Shown: positions 33,580-42,105 of the stretch, piece by piece
How the letters are laid out: each line of letters starts with the position of its first letter
Position numbering within the stretch: position 1 is the first letter of the stretch
Assembly: GCA_963731625.1 (NCBI GenBank)
Contig: CAVSWH010000015.1
Location: 248,001-312,000, forward strand
Direction of reading: 5' to 3'
Length of the DNA: 64,000 nucleotides
Source of the DNA: PALSA-555 sp963731625
GTDB lineage: Bacteria > Actinomycetota > Acidimicrobiia > IMCC26256 > PALSA-555
Position numbers and translations under genes: made by a program
The notes under the pieces: generated by a model
What the model saw: only the letters and a program-made list of their open reading frames with translations
Told to the model about the DNA's origin: nothing
The model's database searches: none

Positions 33580-34134
33580 TCAGGCGACCCGGTGCAGTGT
33601 GTTCTTGTCCGTGTGGGCGAACGGCTCGGGGAACTCTTTCATCTGGAGCATCGTCCGTTCGTCGTAGCCCCACGTGTCGTCGCCGTTGATCGTGATCGTG
33701 ACGGTGTAGTTGAGTGTCGAGGCGTTCGACGCGAGGTACTTACTCTCGCCGATCGTGTACTGCGGGTCGCCCGCCGTCGCGGCGAGCGTGAACGAGGTCG
33801 CGTCGGCGGTCGTCGTACCGCCCGCTAGCACGGTGATCGCGCGTGGCACCACGAATCCCCGGATGAGCTCGCCCGTGTCGCCGTCCCACAGCCAGTAGCC
33901 GACCTCGGTGTGGAACGGGTTCGACTCGTCGCCGCGCCACATCGCGGTCTTGTAGTCGAGCCCGTACAGCGACTGGCGCCCGTTGACGACCGGCCCGAAG
34001 GGCTTGAACGTCAGCTTCTCGAGGTAGGGCGTGCCGAGCACCTCGCCTGTGCCGTGCGAGAACGCGGTGTCGAGCCCGCCCTCGCCCTGCCACTCGCCGA
34101 CGAGATGATGAAGTGGGCCCCATTCGTCAGCCAT
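33580..34134 (-). CDS. Haem-binding beta-barrel (nitrobindin/FABP-like) protein
   Basis: A 184-residue protein whose strand-rich sequence and N-terminal motif LVGEWQGEG match the nitrobindin/THAP4-like (DUF1794) beta-barrel family. Family members bind haem through a C-terminal His and isomerise peroxynitrite or bind NO. His residues near the end (FAHTDKNTLHRVA) could ligate haem, but the usual spacing is not certain, so haem binding is inference. ATG 34134. Confidence 0.75.
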   Translation of the reverse strand: MADEWGPLHHLVGEWQGEGGLDTAFSHGTGEVLGTPYLEKLTFKPFGPVVNGRQSLYGLDYKTAMWRGDESNPFHTEVGYWLWDGDTGELIRGFVVPRAITVLAGGTTTADATSFTLAATAGDPQYTIGESKYLASNASTLNYTVTITINGDDTWGYDERTMLQMKEFPEPFAHTDKNTLHRVA

Positions 34135-34346
34135 GAGGACTCCCCAGCGTGGACGGCGAGCAACGGTGAAACGGCGATCCTACGGTGGCCACGCCAGCAC
34201 GCGTCGCAAGGAGAGAGACGGACCGTCGAGACGCGGCCTCGTGCACGCGAGTCACCGGAAAGCTGGGTCCGCGGCGCACCGGTGACGTACGCAGTTGCGG
34301 CGCGGCGGTTCCTGGCCCGACGGGATCCCGTCGACGAAGGCCCGAG

Positions 34347-35210
34347 CTACGGCAGGGCCTGGAGCAGCGCGCTCAGCGGGTTCTCGCCTGAGCTGGGCGG
34401 CGGCCCGGCTGACGGGGTCGGTGTCGGCGCCGGCGGGTTGACCGTCACGGTGGGCTCGGCAGCCGGTGGCGCGGCGGTCACCGGTGTGGTCGCCGGCGCC
34501 GTCGCGGGAGGAGCGCTGCTGGGTGTCGACGCCGGCGCCGGCGCCGGCACGGAGGCCCGAGCGGTCCGATGGTCCGGCGCCGGAGCGTGACCGCCACCGA
34601 CCAGGACGACGGCGAGCGCGACCACCAGCGCCACGGCGGACAAGAACGCGACGGCTGCGCCTCGTCGGTCGAGGCGGGCGCCGGGCGTGCGTCCCGGCAG
34701 TCCGCCGGTCGGACCGCCGAGGGTCACGGTGTCGTCGACGTCACTCGCCTCGACCGCCGAACGGATGAGCGCGGCGTCGATCTCGAGGGTCGGCGCATCC
34801 TCGCTTCGTTGGCCCGGGAGGGGCTCCCGCCCCTCCTCTCTCCTGCCCCCTCGACTCGCGGCGTTCCAGACGAAGGGGGTGGCGAGGCACAGACCAATAA
34901 AGAGGAGAAGCCAGAGGAGGGGGCTCACGGGCAGAACCGCCGGGGCGGCCACCAGCGCGGCCGCGGCGAGCCCGAGGAGCAGCACCCGTCGGGGGCGCCG
35001 CGGAAGCTCGGATGCGACGGCCGCCCAGGTCGGGCGTGGGCCCCCGGGGTCGGTGCTGTCACCGTCGGCGGCGGGTCCGCCACTGGGGGCGCCCGGCTGC
35101 CCCCAGCCCGAGGGCTCGGACACCACGCCGGTGGACGGTTTTGCTCGCCGCCGTCGGTACTGCCACCCGAGCACGGCGGCGAGCACGAGGAGGGCTCCCG
35201 CTGCCAGCAC
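34347..35210 (-). CDS. Proline/alanine-rich membrane protein
   Basis: A 287-residue protein with a membrane helix at the very start (LAAGALLVLAAVLGWQY), a hydrophobic hairpin at about 75-110 (LLLGLAAAALVAAPAVLPVS, LLWLLLFIGLCLATPFVW), a soluble acidic loop, another helix at about 190-210 and a long Pro/Ala/Thr tail outside. The composition is real (the plus-strand frames are shadows), but no family is recognised. A role in envelope structure is possible. Confidence 0.6.
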   Translation of the reverse strand: MLAAGALLVLAAVLGWQYRRRRAKPSTGVVSEPSGWGQPGAPSGGPAADGDSTDPGGPRPTWAAVASELPRRPRRVLLLGLAAAALVAAPAVLPVSPLLWLLLFIGLCLATPFVWNAASRGGRREEGREPLPGQRSEDAPTLEIDAALIRSAVEASDVDDTVTLGGPTGGLPGRTPGARLDRRGAAVAFLSAVALVVALAVVLVGGGHAPAPDHRTARASVPAPAPASTPSSAPPATAPATTPVTAAPPAAEPTVTVNPPAPTPTPSAGPPPSSGENPLSALLQALP

Positions 35211-35309
35211 CAGATCTCGCTCCTGTTGCTGTGGTGCAACGGGGAGGCTCGTGTGTGATTGCGCTCGGGACGGGGCTGCAGTCGGCGTCTGGAGCGGCGC
35301 GGGATCGGG

Positions 35310-36326
35310 TTAGCCGCGGGGCAGCGTGAGCGCGACCGTGCCGGTGGCGTGGGCCCCGAGGTCGGTGACGGCCCGGACGGCGAGTTCCTGGCGCTGGACG
35401 TCGCCGTCGGGCCGGTCGCCGGTGACTTCGCCGCTGAAGTGCAGCGGGTGGCCGGGCACGGACGGCGCGCCGAGCCGGACCGAGATGCGTTCCAGCATCG
35501 CCTCGGGTCCGGCCCAGTCGGTGACGTAGCGCGACAGGTAGCCGTTGGTGGTGAGGATGTTCATGAAGAGGTCGGGCGCACCTTGGGCTTGGGCGTAGTC
35601 GCGGTCGTGGTGTGCCGGCATGAAGTCACGTGACGCGATCGCACCCGCGACGATGACCGTCGCCGTGACGTCGAGCGTCGACGGTGGGAGCTGCGTCGTC
35701 GGTGTCTGGGGATCGGGGGCCTCGGCAGGGGACCGGTCCGCGCGCCGCCCCGACGTGCCGGCCGTGGTGGGGCTGCCAGGAGCGAACCGAAAGACTCGGA
35801 ACCGCTGCCGGCCGACGAGCTCGTCACCGTCGGTTCGGTAGTCGGTGACCCAGGTGACGAAGTAGCCCGTGCCGAGCGCGGTGGCCTTTCGGTCCGAGAC
35901 CGTCTCCAGGACGGCGGACGACGAGATCTGGTCGCCGACCCGGAGGTAGCGGAGGAACTCGAGCTCCGAGTTCGTAGCGAGGGTCGCGGTGTACCCGGCA
36001 GCGGCGAGCAGACCCAGCGGGCTCTCCGGCGAGACCTCCATCGCCGCGCCACCGCGGGCCGCGATCCCTTCGATGCGCGGTCGCGCCATCGTCCAGGTCT
36101 GCAGCATCGCCGGCGGCGCCACGATGCCGCCGAAGCGCGATCTCACGGCGACCGCTTCGTCGAGGTACACCGGGTCGCGGTCATCGAGCGCATCGACCCA
36201 ATGCCGGATCATCGGCAGGTTCACCGGGTCGGGCGCGACTGCCGGACCGCCGGTTCCCAACGGCTGGCCGATGCAGCGATCGAGACTTCGGCGGACGGCG
36301 TCCTCGGTCGCGGTGGTGTCACTCAT
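35310..36326 (-). CDS. Two-domain MaoC-like (hot-dog) dehydratase
   Basis: A 338-residue protein with an N-terminal FAS1-like dehydratase half (about 15-175, PVNLPMIRHWVDALDDRDPVY and FGGIVAPPAMLQTWT) and a C-terminal MaoC half (about 210-338, with HDRDYAQAQGAPDLFMNILT holding the catalytic-type Asp/His region). It should hydrate an enoyl-CoA or enoyl-ACP. Related proteins serve in steroid side-chain degradation in actinobacteria; the substrate here is unknown. ATG 36326. Confidence 0.85.
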   Translation of the reverse strand: MSDTTATEDAVRRSLDRCIGQPLGTGGPAVAPDPVNLPMIRHWVDALDDRDPVYLDEAVAVRSRFGGIVAPPAMLQTWTMARPRIEGIAARGGAAMEVSPESPLGLLAAAGYTATLATNSELEFLRYLRVGDQISSSAVLETVSDRKATALGTGYFVTWVTDYRTDGDELVGRQRFRVFRFAPGSPTTAGTSGRRADRSPAEAPDPQTPTTQLPPSTLDVTATVIVAGAIASRDFMPAHHDRDYAQAQGAPDLFMNILTTNGYLSRYVTDWAGPEAMLERISVRLGAPSVPGHPLHFSGEVTGDRPDGDVQRQELAVRAVTDLGAHATGTVALTLPRG

Positions 36327-36394
36327 CGGGATCGGAGGCTACCGATCAGCTGGCGACGGGTGCGGTGTCCCGTTGTCGTCGCAGACTGCCCATC

Positions 36395-36417
36395 CTCGTC
36401 GGCACCGTGCCGACGAG
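36395..36417. terminator. Hairpin after the flavoenzyme gene
   Basis: CTCGTCGGCA pairs perfectly with TGCCGACGAG across a 3-base loop. It lies 64 bp beyond the stop of the minus-strand DAO-type gene and before the MaoC start, a suitable place for a terminator. No T-run. Confidence 0.5.
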
Positions 36418-36480
36418 TGACGTGCGATGAGGCGCCCGCGGAGCACATCCGGGGGACCGCCGAGTGTCGTTCGGTGCGCG

Positions 36481-37626
36481 TCAGCGTGCGCCGGGTGTCC
36501 CGTCGCCGGCGAAGCGACGGATCGAGAGCGGGGATACGTCCGATGGCGCTTCGCCATCTCGGATCCAGGCGGCGATGAGCGTCGCGGTGACGGCGGACAT
36601 GAGGATGCCGGTGCGGTAATGGCCCGACGTCAGCCAGGCGTTCTCGACGCCCGGGATGCGGTCAAGCACCGGGAGCAGGTCGGGGTGCGCGGGGCGGAAG
36701 CAGCACCAGGCGTGCGTCACGTCGATGCCGGTGACCGCGGGGAGGAACGCGGCAACCCATTCCGGGAGCGAGGCGGCGAGCCCGAGGTCGACGTCGGGAG
36801 AGCGGTCATCGACGTCGAGGGTCCCGCCCACCAGGATCCGCCCATCCGCGAGCTGCGTTCCGATCGGCTCGACGGGGCCGGGCAGGCGCACGGGTGCGGG
36901 CGCGGTCGCGACAATGTGTCCCTTCACGCGGTGCGCGGGCAGCTCGAGTGGGAGCCCGGGGAGCTGCGGCGGCCCGCCCGTCGCGAACACCACGACCCCT
37001 GGGCTGAGGGGCCCAGCCGTCGTCGCGAGCTGCATGATCCGGCCATTCCGCACGACGGCGGCGGTGACGCTCACGCGCGTGACGACGCCCGGCAGACGCC
37101 CGGCCAGGCGGGCCAACGCCTGGAGCGGGTTGACGCGGGCCTGACCCGGGACGCGCACGCCGGCGGTCGGGCGCGCGAGCCCGGGGAGCAGCTGTGCGAT
37201 CTCCGACGGGCCGAGTGACTCCGCGCCGGGCGGCGGGCGGAACGCGGGTGCGAGCGGCTCGAGACCGAGCCAGTCGACGTCAACGAGTCCGAGGCTGCCC
37301 TCCCGCGCGTCGAGCTCGCGCCATGCCTGCAGGCTTCGGGTGGCCAGACGAACGAACCAGTCAGGGTCGGTCCCGCTGTGCGCTGCCGGCGTGAGGAGGC
37401 CGAGCGCGCCGCCGCTGGCCTCCGCGCCCAGGCGGCTCCGCTCGAGGAGGATCACGTCGCCGAGGCCGGCGCGGGTGCAGGCCTCGGCTGTCGCGACACC
37501 GAGGATCCCGCCGCCGACGACGGCGACGTCGGGGCGGCGGGTCAGCCCCTGGGGAACTCCAGGATCCAGGGCCGCGAGCTCGTCGGCGTCGAGCAGGTCG
37601 CGCCAGATCGCGTGGAAGCGGGTCAT
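36481..37626 (-). CDS. FAD-dependent oxidoreductase, DAO/glycine oxidase family
   Basis: A 381-residue flavoprotein of the D-amino acid oxidase fold. The FAD motif is VVGGGILGVATAEACTRAG at about 34-52 with the ribose-binding Glu in ILLERSRLG; the C-terminal GxxPxxG-type segment (TSGHYRTGILMSAVTA) closes the FAD site. It should oxidise a primary or secondary amine such as glycine or sarcosine. It lacks neighbouring thiamine genes, so I do not call it ThiO. ATG 37626 is chosen over a start six codons upstream. Confidence 0.87.
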   Translation of the reverse strand: MTRFHAIWRDLLDADELAALDPGVPQGLTRRPDVAVVGGGILGVATAEACTRAGLGDVILLERSRLGAEASGGALGLLTPAAHSGTDPDWFVRLATRSLQAWRELDAREGSLGLVDVDWLGLEPLAPAFRPPPGAESLGPSEIAQLLPGLARPTAGVRVPGQARVNPLQALARLAGRLPGVVTRVSVTAAVVRNGRIMQLATTAGPLSPGVVVFATGGPPQLPGLPLELPAHRVKGHIVATAPAPVRLPGPVEPIGTQLADGRILVGGTLDVDDRSPDVDLGLAASLPEWVAAFLPAVTGIDVTHAWCCFRPAHPDLLPVLDRIPGVENAWLTSGHYRTGILMSAVTATLIAAWIRDGEAPSDVSPLSIRRFAGDGTPGAR

Positions 37627-37672
37627 CACGCGTCCGCACGCCACGAACCGGGCCTGGTCCCGGCGCGTGCCG

Positions 37673-38293
37673 TCACGTCGCGGCCGAGCTGGCGTCGATC
37701 CGGAAGGTCGCCTGGGCTGTGGTCCCCTGGTTGCCGCTCGCGATCACCGTGTAGGTGCCGGCGACGTCGCTCGTGCCGGTCTGATACATCGTCGTCACCG
37801 ATCCGTCTGGCCCGGCGGTGTGTGCCGGCCCGGTGAACTTCACCGTGGGCCCGTTGATCTGGAACGTGACGGTCTCGTTCGGCTTGGCGCCGGTCAAGGA
37901 CAGCATGAACGACGTCCCGGCCGGACCGTCACCCGGGCTGACCGCGAGCTGGACCGGCTGACGTGGCGGGACCTCGAGTGTCTGGCCGACCGTCAGTGCA
38001 GCCGCGTCAGACAGGTGGTTGACCGACGCCAGCGCGTCGAGCGTGATGCCGAAGAAGGTGGCCAGGGACGTCAGCGAGTCCCCTTGTTTGACCTGGTAGG
38101 TGAAGAACGGACGGGTCGTGGTCGTCGTGGACGAGGAGGCGACGGACCGATGCCGGGTTGGCTTGGTCGTCGACGGCTTCGATGATCCCGCACAGGCGGC
38201 GAGCGTCAGCGACACGGCTATCACCGCAACGCGCCGGAAGGGCCGCTGGGTCCACGCGTACCCCGGCGCCGTGGCTGCGCCAGGTCTGAGCAC
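37673..38293 (-). CDS. LysM-domain lipoprotein
   Basis: A 206-residue envelope protein. The signal peptide is basic then hydrophobic (RRVAVIAVSLTLAAC) and ends in a lipobox with Cys at about 34. A Ser/Thr linker leads to one LysM domain (YQVKQGDSLTSLATFF to VGQTLEVPP, about 66-110) that binds peptidoglycan, then a C-terminal beta-sandwich-like domain of about 95 residues (SFMLSLTGAKPNETVTFQIN). GTG start. The lipid anchor and LysM together tie it to the membrane and wall. Confidence 0.88.
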   Translation of the reverse strand: MLRPGAATAPGYAWTQRPFRRVAVIAVSLTLAACAGSSKPSTTKPTRHRSVASSSTTTTTRPFFTYQVKQGDSLTSLATFFGITLDALASVNHLSDAAALTVGQTLEVPPRQPVQLAVSPGDGPAGTSFMLSLTGAKPNETVTFQINGPTVKFTGPAHTAGPDGSVTTMYQTGTSDVAGTYTVIASGNQGTTAQATFRIDASSAAT

Positions 38294-38459
38294 CTCTCAC
38301 GCAGGGTCGCGGAGGTGAGGGCGCGCTTCAAGGACGCCACGGCGAGACCCCGGGCGGCGTGCCGCCGGTCGGAGCGGACAGCGACGAGCGATTGGCGATA
38401 CCGGTCGGGGAGCGCTCGAACCGGACCGCGCCGTCACGACTCCGACAGCACCTTCTTCT

Positions 38460-38476
38460 TGAATAGCGCCTACTTA
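38460..38476. promoter_or_regulatory. Degenerate 17-bp dyad, TGAGTA-N5-TACTCA family
   Basis: TGAATAGCGCCTACTTA, each arm one base off the family form. It lies 94 bp upstream of the GNAT gene. Confidence 0.3.
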
Positions 38477-38557
38477 TGCCGGTGCGCGTCGGGGCGGGCC
38501 CGATCTCTCCCTCCCGGAGGTGTCGGACGACGGTCAGACGACTCAGGGCTGCCTCAG

Positions 38558-38563
38558 TACGGT
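38558..38563 (+). promoter_or_regulatory. Leaderless -10 element TACGGT
   Basis: TACGGT ends 7 bases before ATG 38571; there is no Shine-Dalgarno sequence. Confidence 0.5.
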
Positions 38564-38570
38564 GCAGCGC

Positions 38571-38996
38571 ATGACCGTCGTCCGTCCCGCACGATCGAGC
38601 GACGCGGGAGCGATCGTCGCCCTGTGGCGTGCCGTGGACGACATGCTGCCGAGCGTCACCGACGACGAGCGATCCGTCACGACGCTGCTGGGACGCGACC
38701 CGGTGTCGATGCTCGTGGCCGAGGAGGCAGGCCACCTCGTCGGCACCCTCATCGTCGGCTGGGACGGGTGGCGAGGCAACCTCTATCGGTTGGCCGTCGA
38801 TCCCTCCGCCCGACGTCGTGGCGTCGCTCGCACGCTCGTCGCGCAGGCCGAGATGCAGCTTGCGGCGCAAGGGTGCCGGCGAGTGTCAGCCATCGTGGCC
38901 GCGTCGGAACCGCCCGCGGTGGGCTTCTGGGGCGCGGTGGGCTACGGCCGACAGGACGAGATGCACCGCTTCGTCAAGACCCTCGATCGTTCGTGA
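38571..38996 (+). CDS. GNAT-family N-acetyltransferase
   Basis: A 141-residue acetyl-CoA-dependent transferase. The start VRPARSSDAGAIVALWR, the central strand LVGTLIVGWDGWRGNLYRLAV and the acetyl-CoA loop RRRGVARTLVAQAE (about 82-95) are canonical; the C-terminal part FWGAVGYGRQDEMHRFVK is the usual final strand pair. The acceptor is unknown. ATG 38571 fits the N-terminus and lies 7 bases after a -10 box. Confidence 0.92.
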   Translation: MTVVRPARSSDAGAIVALWRAVDDMLPSVTDDERSVTTLLGRDPVSMLVAEEAGHLVGTLIVGWDGWRGNLYRLAVDPSARRRGVARTLVAQAEMQLAAQGCRRVSAIVAASEPPAVGFWGAVGYGRQDEMHRFVKTLDRS

Positions 38997-39108
38997 CGAG
39001 CCGCCACCACACTGGATCGCGAGCCGCGGCTCGAGGGTGGGCCGAGATGCCGCTCGTGGCCGAGGCCCTCGTCGCCTGAGGGGTCCTTCCTTATATATAG
39101 GCACGCCT

Positions 39109-39420
39109 CTACGTGGAGCGGCCGGCTCGCTGGGCAACCTGGTCAAAGAAGCCGCGGAGCCCGCTCTCTTCGCTGCTGGGAACAGTGAAGCTGAACATGC
39201 CCTGGGAGACGACGTCCGGGTCATAGAAGGGCTTCCCGTCGGCGCTGGACTGGCCGATCCGCACCTCGATCTGATCGCCCTTACGACTCGGCGCGAGGCC
39301 GACCGCCAGCCACTGCAGTGGGCATCGCTGCGAGCCCGTCACGAGGCGTCGGAACACCTCGATCGCGTGGTCGTCAACTTGCACGAGCGTGTCGTCGGAG
39401 ACGTAGGTGAGCAGGTCCAT
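39109..39420 (-). CDS. Hypothetical small protein
   Basis: A 103-residue soluble protein with the strand/helix pattern of a small folded domain (LLTYVSDDTLVQVDDHAIEV, PLQWLAVGLAPSRKGDQIEV, MFSFTVPSSEESGLRGFF). I do not recognise the family; the look is of a PH-like or DUF4429-like module. ATG 39420 is clear and gives natural composition, while longer in-frame starts do not. It is divergent from the DinB-fold gene with about 207 bp between the starts. Confidence 0.65.
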   Translation of the reverse strand: MDLLTYVSDDTLVQVDDHAIEVFRRLVTGSQRCPLQWLAVGLAPSRKGDQIEVRIGQSSADGKPFYDPDVVSQGMFSFTVPSSEESGLRGFFDQVAQRAGRST

Positions 39421-39627
39421 CGGGCTCCCTCGGTCGAGCGGCTGCGACGGTCGTCGTGTCCCCGGCGAGCCGCGGGCGCGCTGGGAGCGCACCATAGGTA
39501 CCCCGGCCGTCCGGCGCCGCTCGGTCCCCCTGTCGGTTCCCACTGGAGCGAGCAGCGATGATGATGTTGGCGTCTGGCGACCGTCGGGCCCGTACAAAGA
39601 TCAACCCCCCCGGCATCGGAGTCGAAC

Positions 39628-40263
39628 GTGACGAGCGACGAGCATCTCCAGCCCATGGTGGCCGCCGAGTATCTGGCCCTCGCAGACGTCCTCGCTTCGG
39701 CGAGCGACGCTGCCTGGAGCACCCCCTCGCTGTGCGAGGGCTGGCGAGTACGCGAGGTCATCGCACACCTGACCATGCCCGCGCGCTACGACGAGGAGGC
39801 GTTCCTTGGCGAACTGCAAGCTCGGAACTTCGACTTCCCTCGGCTGTCCAACGAGATCGCCGCACGCGACGCCCAGCTGCCGACTGAGCAGCTCGTCGCC
39901 AACCTCCGCTCCGACACGCTGCACTCGTGGGCTCCGCCCGGAGGCGGGTATCACGGCGCCCTCAACCACGTGGTGATCCACGGGCTCGACGTGACGGTGC
40001 CCTTGGGGCTGCAGCGTCTCCCAACGGATGGGTCGATGCGGGTGGTGCTGTCCGATCTCACCGCGGGCGAGCTCCACGGCCAGTTCGGCGTCTCCATCGA
40101 CGGGAGGACACTGGAAACCACCGATCTCGATTGGTCGCACGGCACCGGCCCGACGCTGGGTGCGTCGGCCGGAGACCTCGCCCTGCTGCTCTGCGGACGC
40201 TCGATCACCCCCGATCAATTCGAAGGTGAGCCGCTCGCTGCCCAGCCGCCCGACCCAACCTGA
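39628..40263 (+). CDS. Maleylpyruvate isomerase-family, mycothiol-dependent DinB-fold enzyme
   Basis: A 211-residue four-helix-bundle protein of the actinobacterial maleylpyruvate isomerase family. The hallmark TPSLCEGWRVREVIAHL lies at about 30-46, holding the first metal His; further His residues in GGYHGALNHVVIHGLD (about 106-122) complete the site. Members use mycothiol for isomerisation or for thiol transfer. The true reaction here is not known. GTG start. Confidence 0.87.
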   Translation: MTSDEHLQPMVAAEYLALADVLASASDAAWSTPSLCEGWRVREVIAHLTMPARYDEEAFLGELQARNFDFPRLSNEIAARDAQLPTEQLVANLRSDTLHSWAPPGGGYHGALNHVVIHGLDVTVPLGLQRLPTDGSMRVVLSDLTAGELHGQFGVSIDGRTLETTDLDWSHGTGPTLGASAGDLALLLCGRSITPDQFEGEPLAAQPPDPT

Positions 40264-40581
40264 GCGTCGTCGCGACTCAGGTCAGGGCGACGCCCACGCT
40301 GCGCTGAGAGAAGCCGCGCGGGCACCATGTGAGGTCGCCGCGGCAGGACAGCCGCGTCGCGGCAACGCCTCGCGCTTCGCGTCGGCCGGTGTGTGCTACG
40401 GTGATCTTGTCCCGCCGGGTGCGAACCCTTCGTTCGTCCGCTGGACTCCCACTTGGTTGCCGGCTTGTCCGCGCGCTCCGGATCCCTCAGGGTTCACGGT
40501 TCAGTGTCTCGGGTGCCTCCGCCTCGTGAACCTGACCGACCTCCACCGACGGTGGAGCCAAGAAACCGGAGTACTTCTACT
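40264..40581 (+). promoter_or_regulatory. Long leader region of the helicase gene
   Basis: 318 bp with no gene. An extended -10 (TGC-TACGGT, hexamer at 40397-40402) predicts a start near 40409, giving a leader of about 170 nt before TTG 40582. Long structured leaders are typical for cold-shock genes, which fits the cold-shock domain of the product. An in-frame start at 40453 exists, but its sequence is Pro/Arg-rich and not helicase-like. Confidence 0.4.
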
Positions 40582-41964
40582 TTGTCCCCCTCCTTCTCAG
40601 ACCTTGGGGTTCCCGATCGCCTCGCCGCCACGCTCGCGGCCCGCGGCATCGAGACCCCCCTCCCAATCCAAGCCCTGACCATCCCTGACGCCCGAGCCGG
40701 CCGCGACGTGTGCGGCCAAGCCCCCACCGGATCGGGCAAGACCATCGCCTTCGGCATCCCGCTCGTCGGGCGGGTCGGACGCGCCGAGGCGCGGCGACCC
40801 CGAGGCCTCGTGCTGGTCCCCACCCGCGAGCTCGCGACCCAGGTCGCTGGCGAGCTCGAGTGGCTCGGCAGCGTCGACGGTGTGCGCGTCGCCGCCTGCT
40901 ACGGCGGCGTCGGCCTCGAACGCCAACGTCGGGCGCTGCGCCGCGGCGTCGACATCCTCGTCGCATGCCCCGGCCGCCTGGGCGACCTGATCGGGCGTGG
41001 CGACGCAGACCTCAGCGCCGTCGAGATCGTCGTCGTCGACGAGGCCGACCGTATGGCCGACATGGGGTTCCTCCCTCAGGTGAGACGACTCCTCGACCAG
41101 ACGTCCTCGAACCGCCAGACGCTGCTCTTCTCCGCGACGCTCGACGACACCGCCGACTCGCTGGTTCGCCGGTATCAACGGAATCCCGTCGTGCACCGCC
41201 ACGCGGCGGCACCCGAGGAGCGTGGTCGTGTGACGCACCTCTTCTGGGAGGTCGATGATGGCGAGCGCGTCGAGACCTGCGCTGACCTCATCCGCGACTC
41301 GGGATCCACGATCGTGTTCTGCCGGACCCGACGCCGGGCCGATCGCGTCGCTCGACAGCTGGCCAGCGCCGGGATCCGCTCGGATGCCATTCACGGGTCA
41401 CGGTCGCAGCCGCAACGCGATCGGGCCCTTGCCGCCTTCGGCAATGGGACGATCGACGCGCTGGTGGCGACGGACGTCGCCGCCCGCGGGATCCACGTCG
41501 ACGACATCGAGTGCGTCGTCCACTACGACCCGGCACCGAGCGTGACCGACTACACCCACCGAGCCGGTCGAACCGCTCGGGCCGGAGCATCCGGACTCGT
41601 GATCTCGTTGGTGCAACGGGACCAGGCGAAAGAGGCCAGGGACATCCAGCGGCAGCTGAAGCTGCCACTCGGTCTCACCCGACCGCAGCGGAACGTCGCC
41701 GCTCCCGCGACCACCCCGGAGCTCCCTGAGGAGCCGGCCGTCGCCGCTGTCGACGCGGGCGACGCCACGGGCACGATCCGATGGTTCAACCCACGCAAGG
41801 GCTACGGCTTCATCGCCCGCGACGGTGCCGACGACGTCTTCGTGCACGCGTCATCCATCGCCGGCGTCCCTCTCCGCAAGGTACGGAACGGCAGTCGTGT
41901 GGCCTTCGAGATCAGACCGGGACGCAACGGCGAGCAGGCCTGGAACGTCGCCCTGGTCGCCTGA
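40582..41964 (+). CDS. DEAD-box RNA helicase fused to a cold-shock domain
   Basis: RNA helicase of about 460 residues. All DEAD-box motifs are visible: APTGSGKT, PTRELA, CPGRL, DEAD, SAT, IVFCRTR, ATDVAARG and HRAGRTARAG. After a short linker, residues about 393-460 form a complete cold-shock domain with RNP-1 KGYGFI and RNP-2 DVFVH. The fusion places an RNA-melting domain on an RNA unwinder, suggesting work on structured mRNA or ribosome precursors at low temperature. TTG 40582 gives the normal helicase start (SPSFSDLGVPDRL) with GGAG 11 bases upstream; GTG 40552 is an alternative. Confidence 0.92.
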   Translation: MSPSFSDLGVPDRLAATLAARGIETPLPIQALTIPDARAGRDVCGQAPTGSGKTIAFGIPLVGRVGRAEARRPRGLVLVPTRELATQVAGELEWLGSVDGVRVAACYGGVGLERQRRALRRGVDILVACPGRLGDLIGRGDADLSAVEIVVVDEADRMADMGFLPQVRRLLDQTSSNRQTLLFSATLDDTADSLVRRYQRNPVVHRHAAAPEERGRVTHLFWEVDDGERVETCADLIRDSGSTIVFCRTRRRADRVARQLASAGIRSDAIHGSRSQPQRDRALAAFGNGTIDALVATDVAARGIHVDDIECVVHYDPAPSVTDYTHRAGRTARAGASGLVISLVQRDQAKEARDIQRQLKLPLGLTRPQRNVAAPATTPELPEEPAVAAVDAGDATGTIRWFNPRKGYGFIARDGADDVFVHASSIAGVPLRKVRNGSRVAFEIRPGRNGEQAWNVALVA

Positions 41965-41989
41965 CACGAGCCGATCTCGGAAGCGGCTT

Positions 41990-42022
41990 CGCGACTCGCG
42001 GTCTGTGAAACCGCGAGTCGCG
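41990..42022. terminator. Strong hairpin, GACTCGCGGT family
   Basis: CGCGACTCGCGGT (41990-42002) pairs perfectly with 42010-42022 around a 7-base loop (CTGTGAA). It lies 25 bp after the helicase stop and before the convergent SGNH gene end, so it probably terminates both. Best member of the palindrome family. Confidence 0.75.
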
Positions 42023-42105
42023 CGCCGCTACCCGGTGAACTGCGCGCTGATCACGGCCGACGCCGGGCAGCCGCCGGCCGCCGGATCGAAGGTGCGCTCG
42101 CTCGC

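Noticed and set aside
39091..39100. AT-rich TTATATATAG in a GC-rich gap
   Set aside because: Looks like a -10 box, but lies between two convergent gene ends and no start codon fits either strand.
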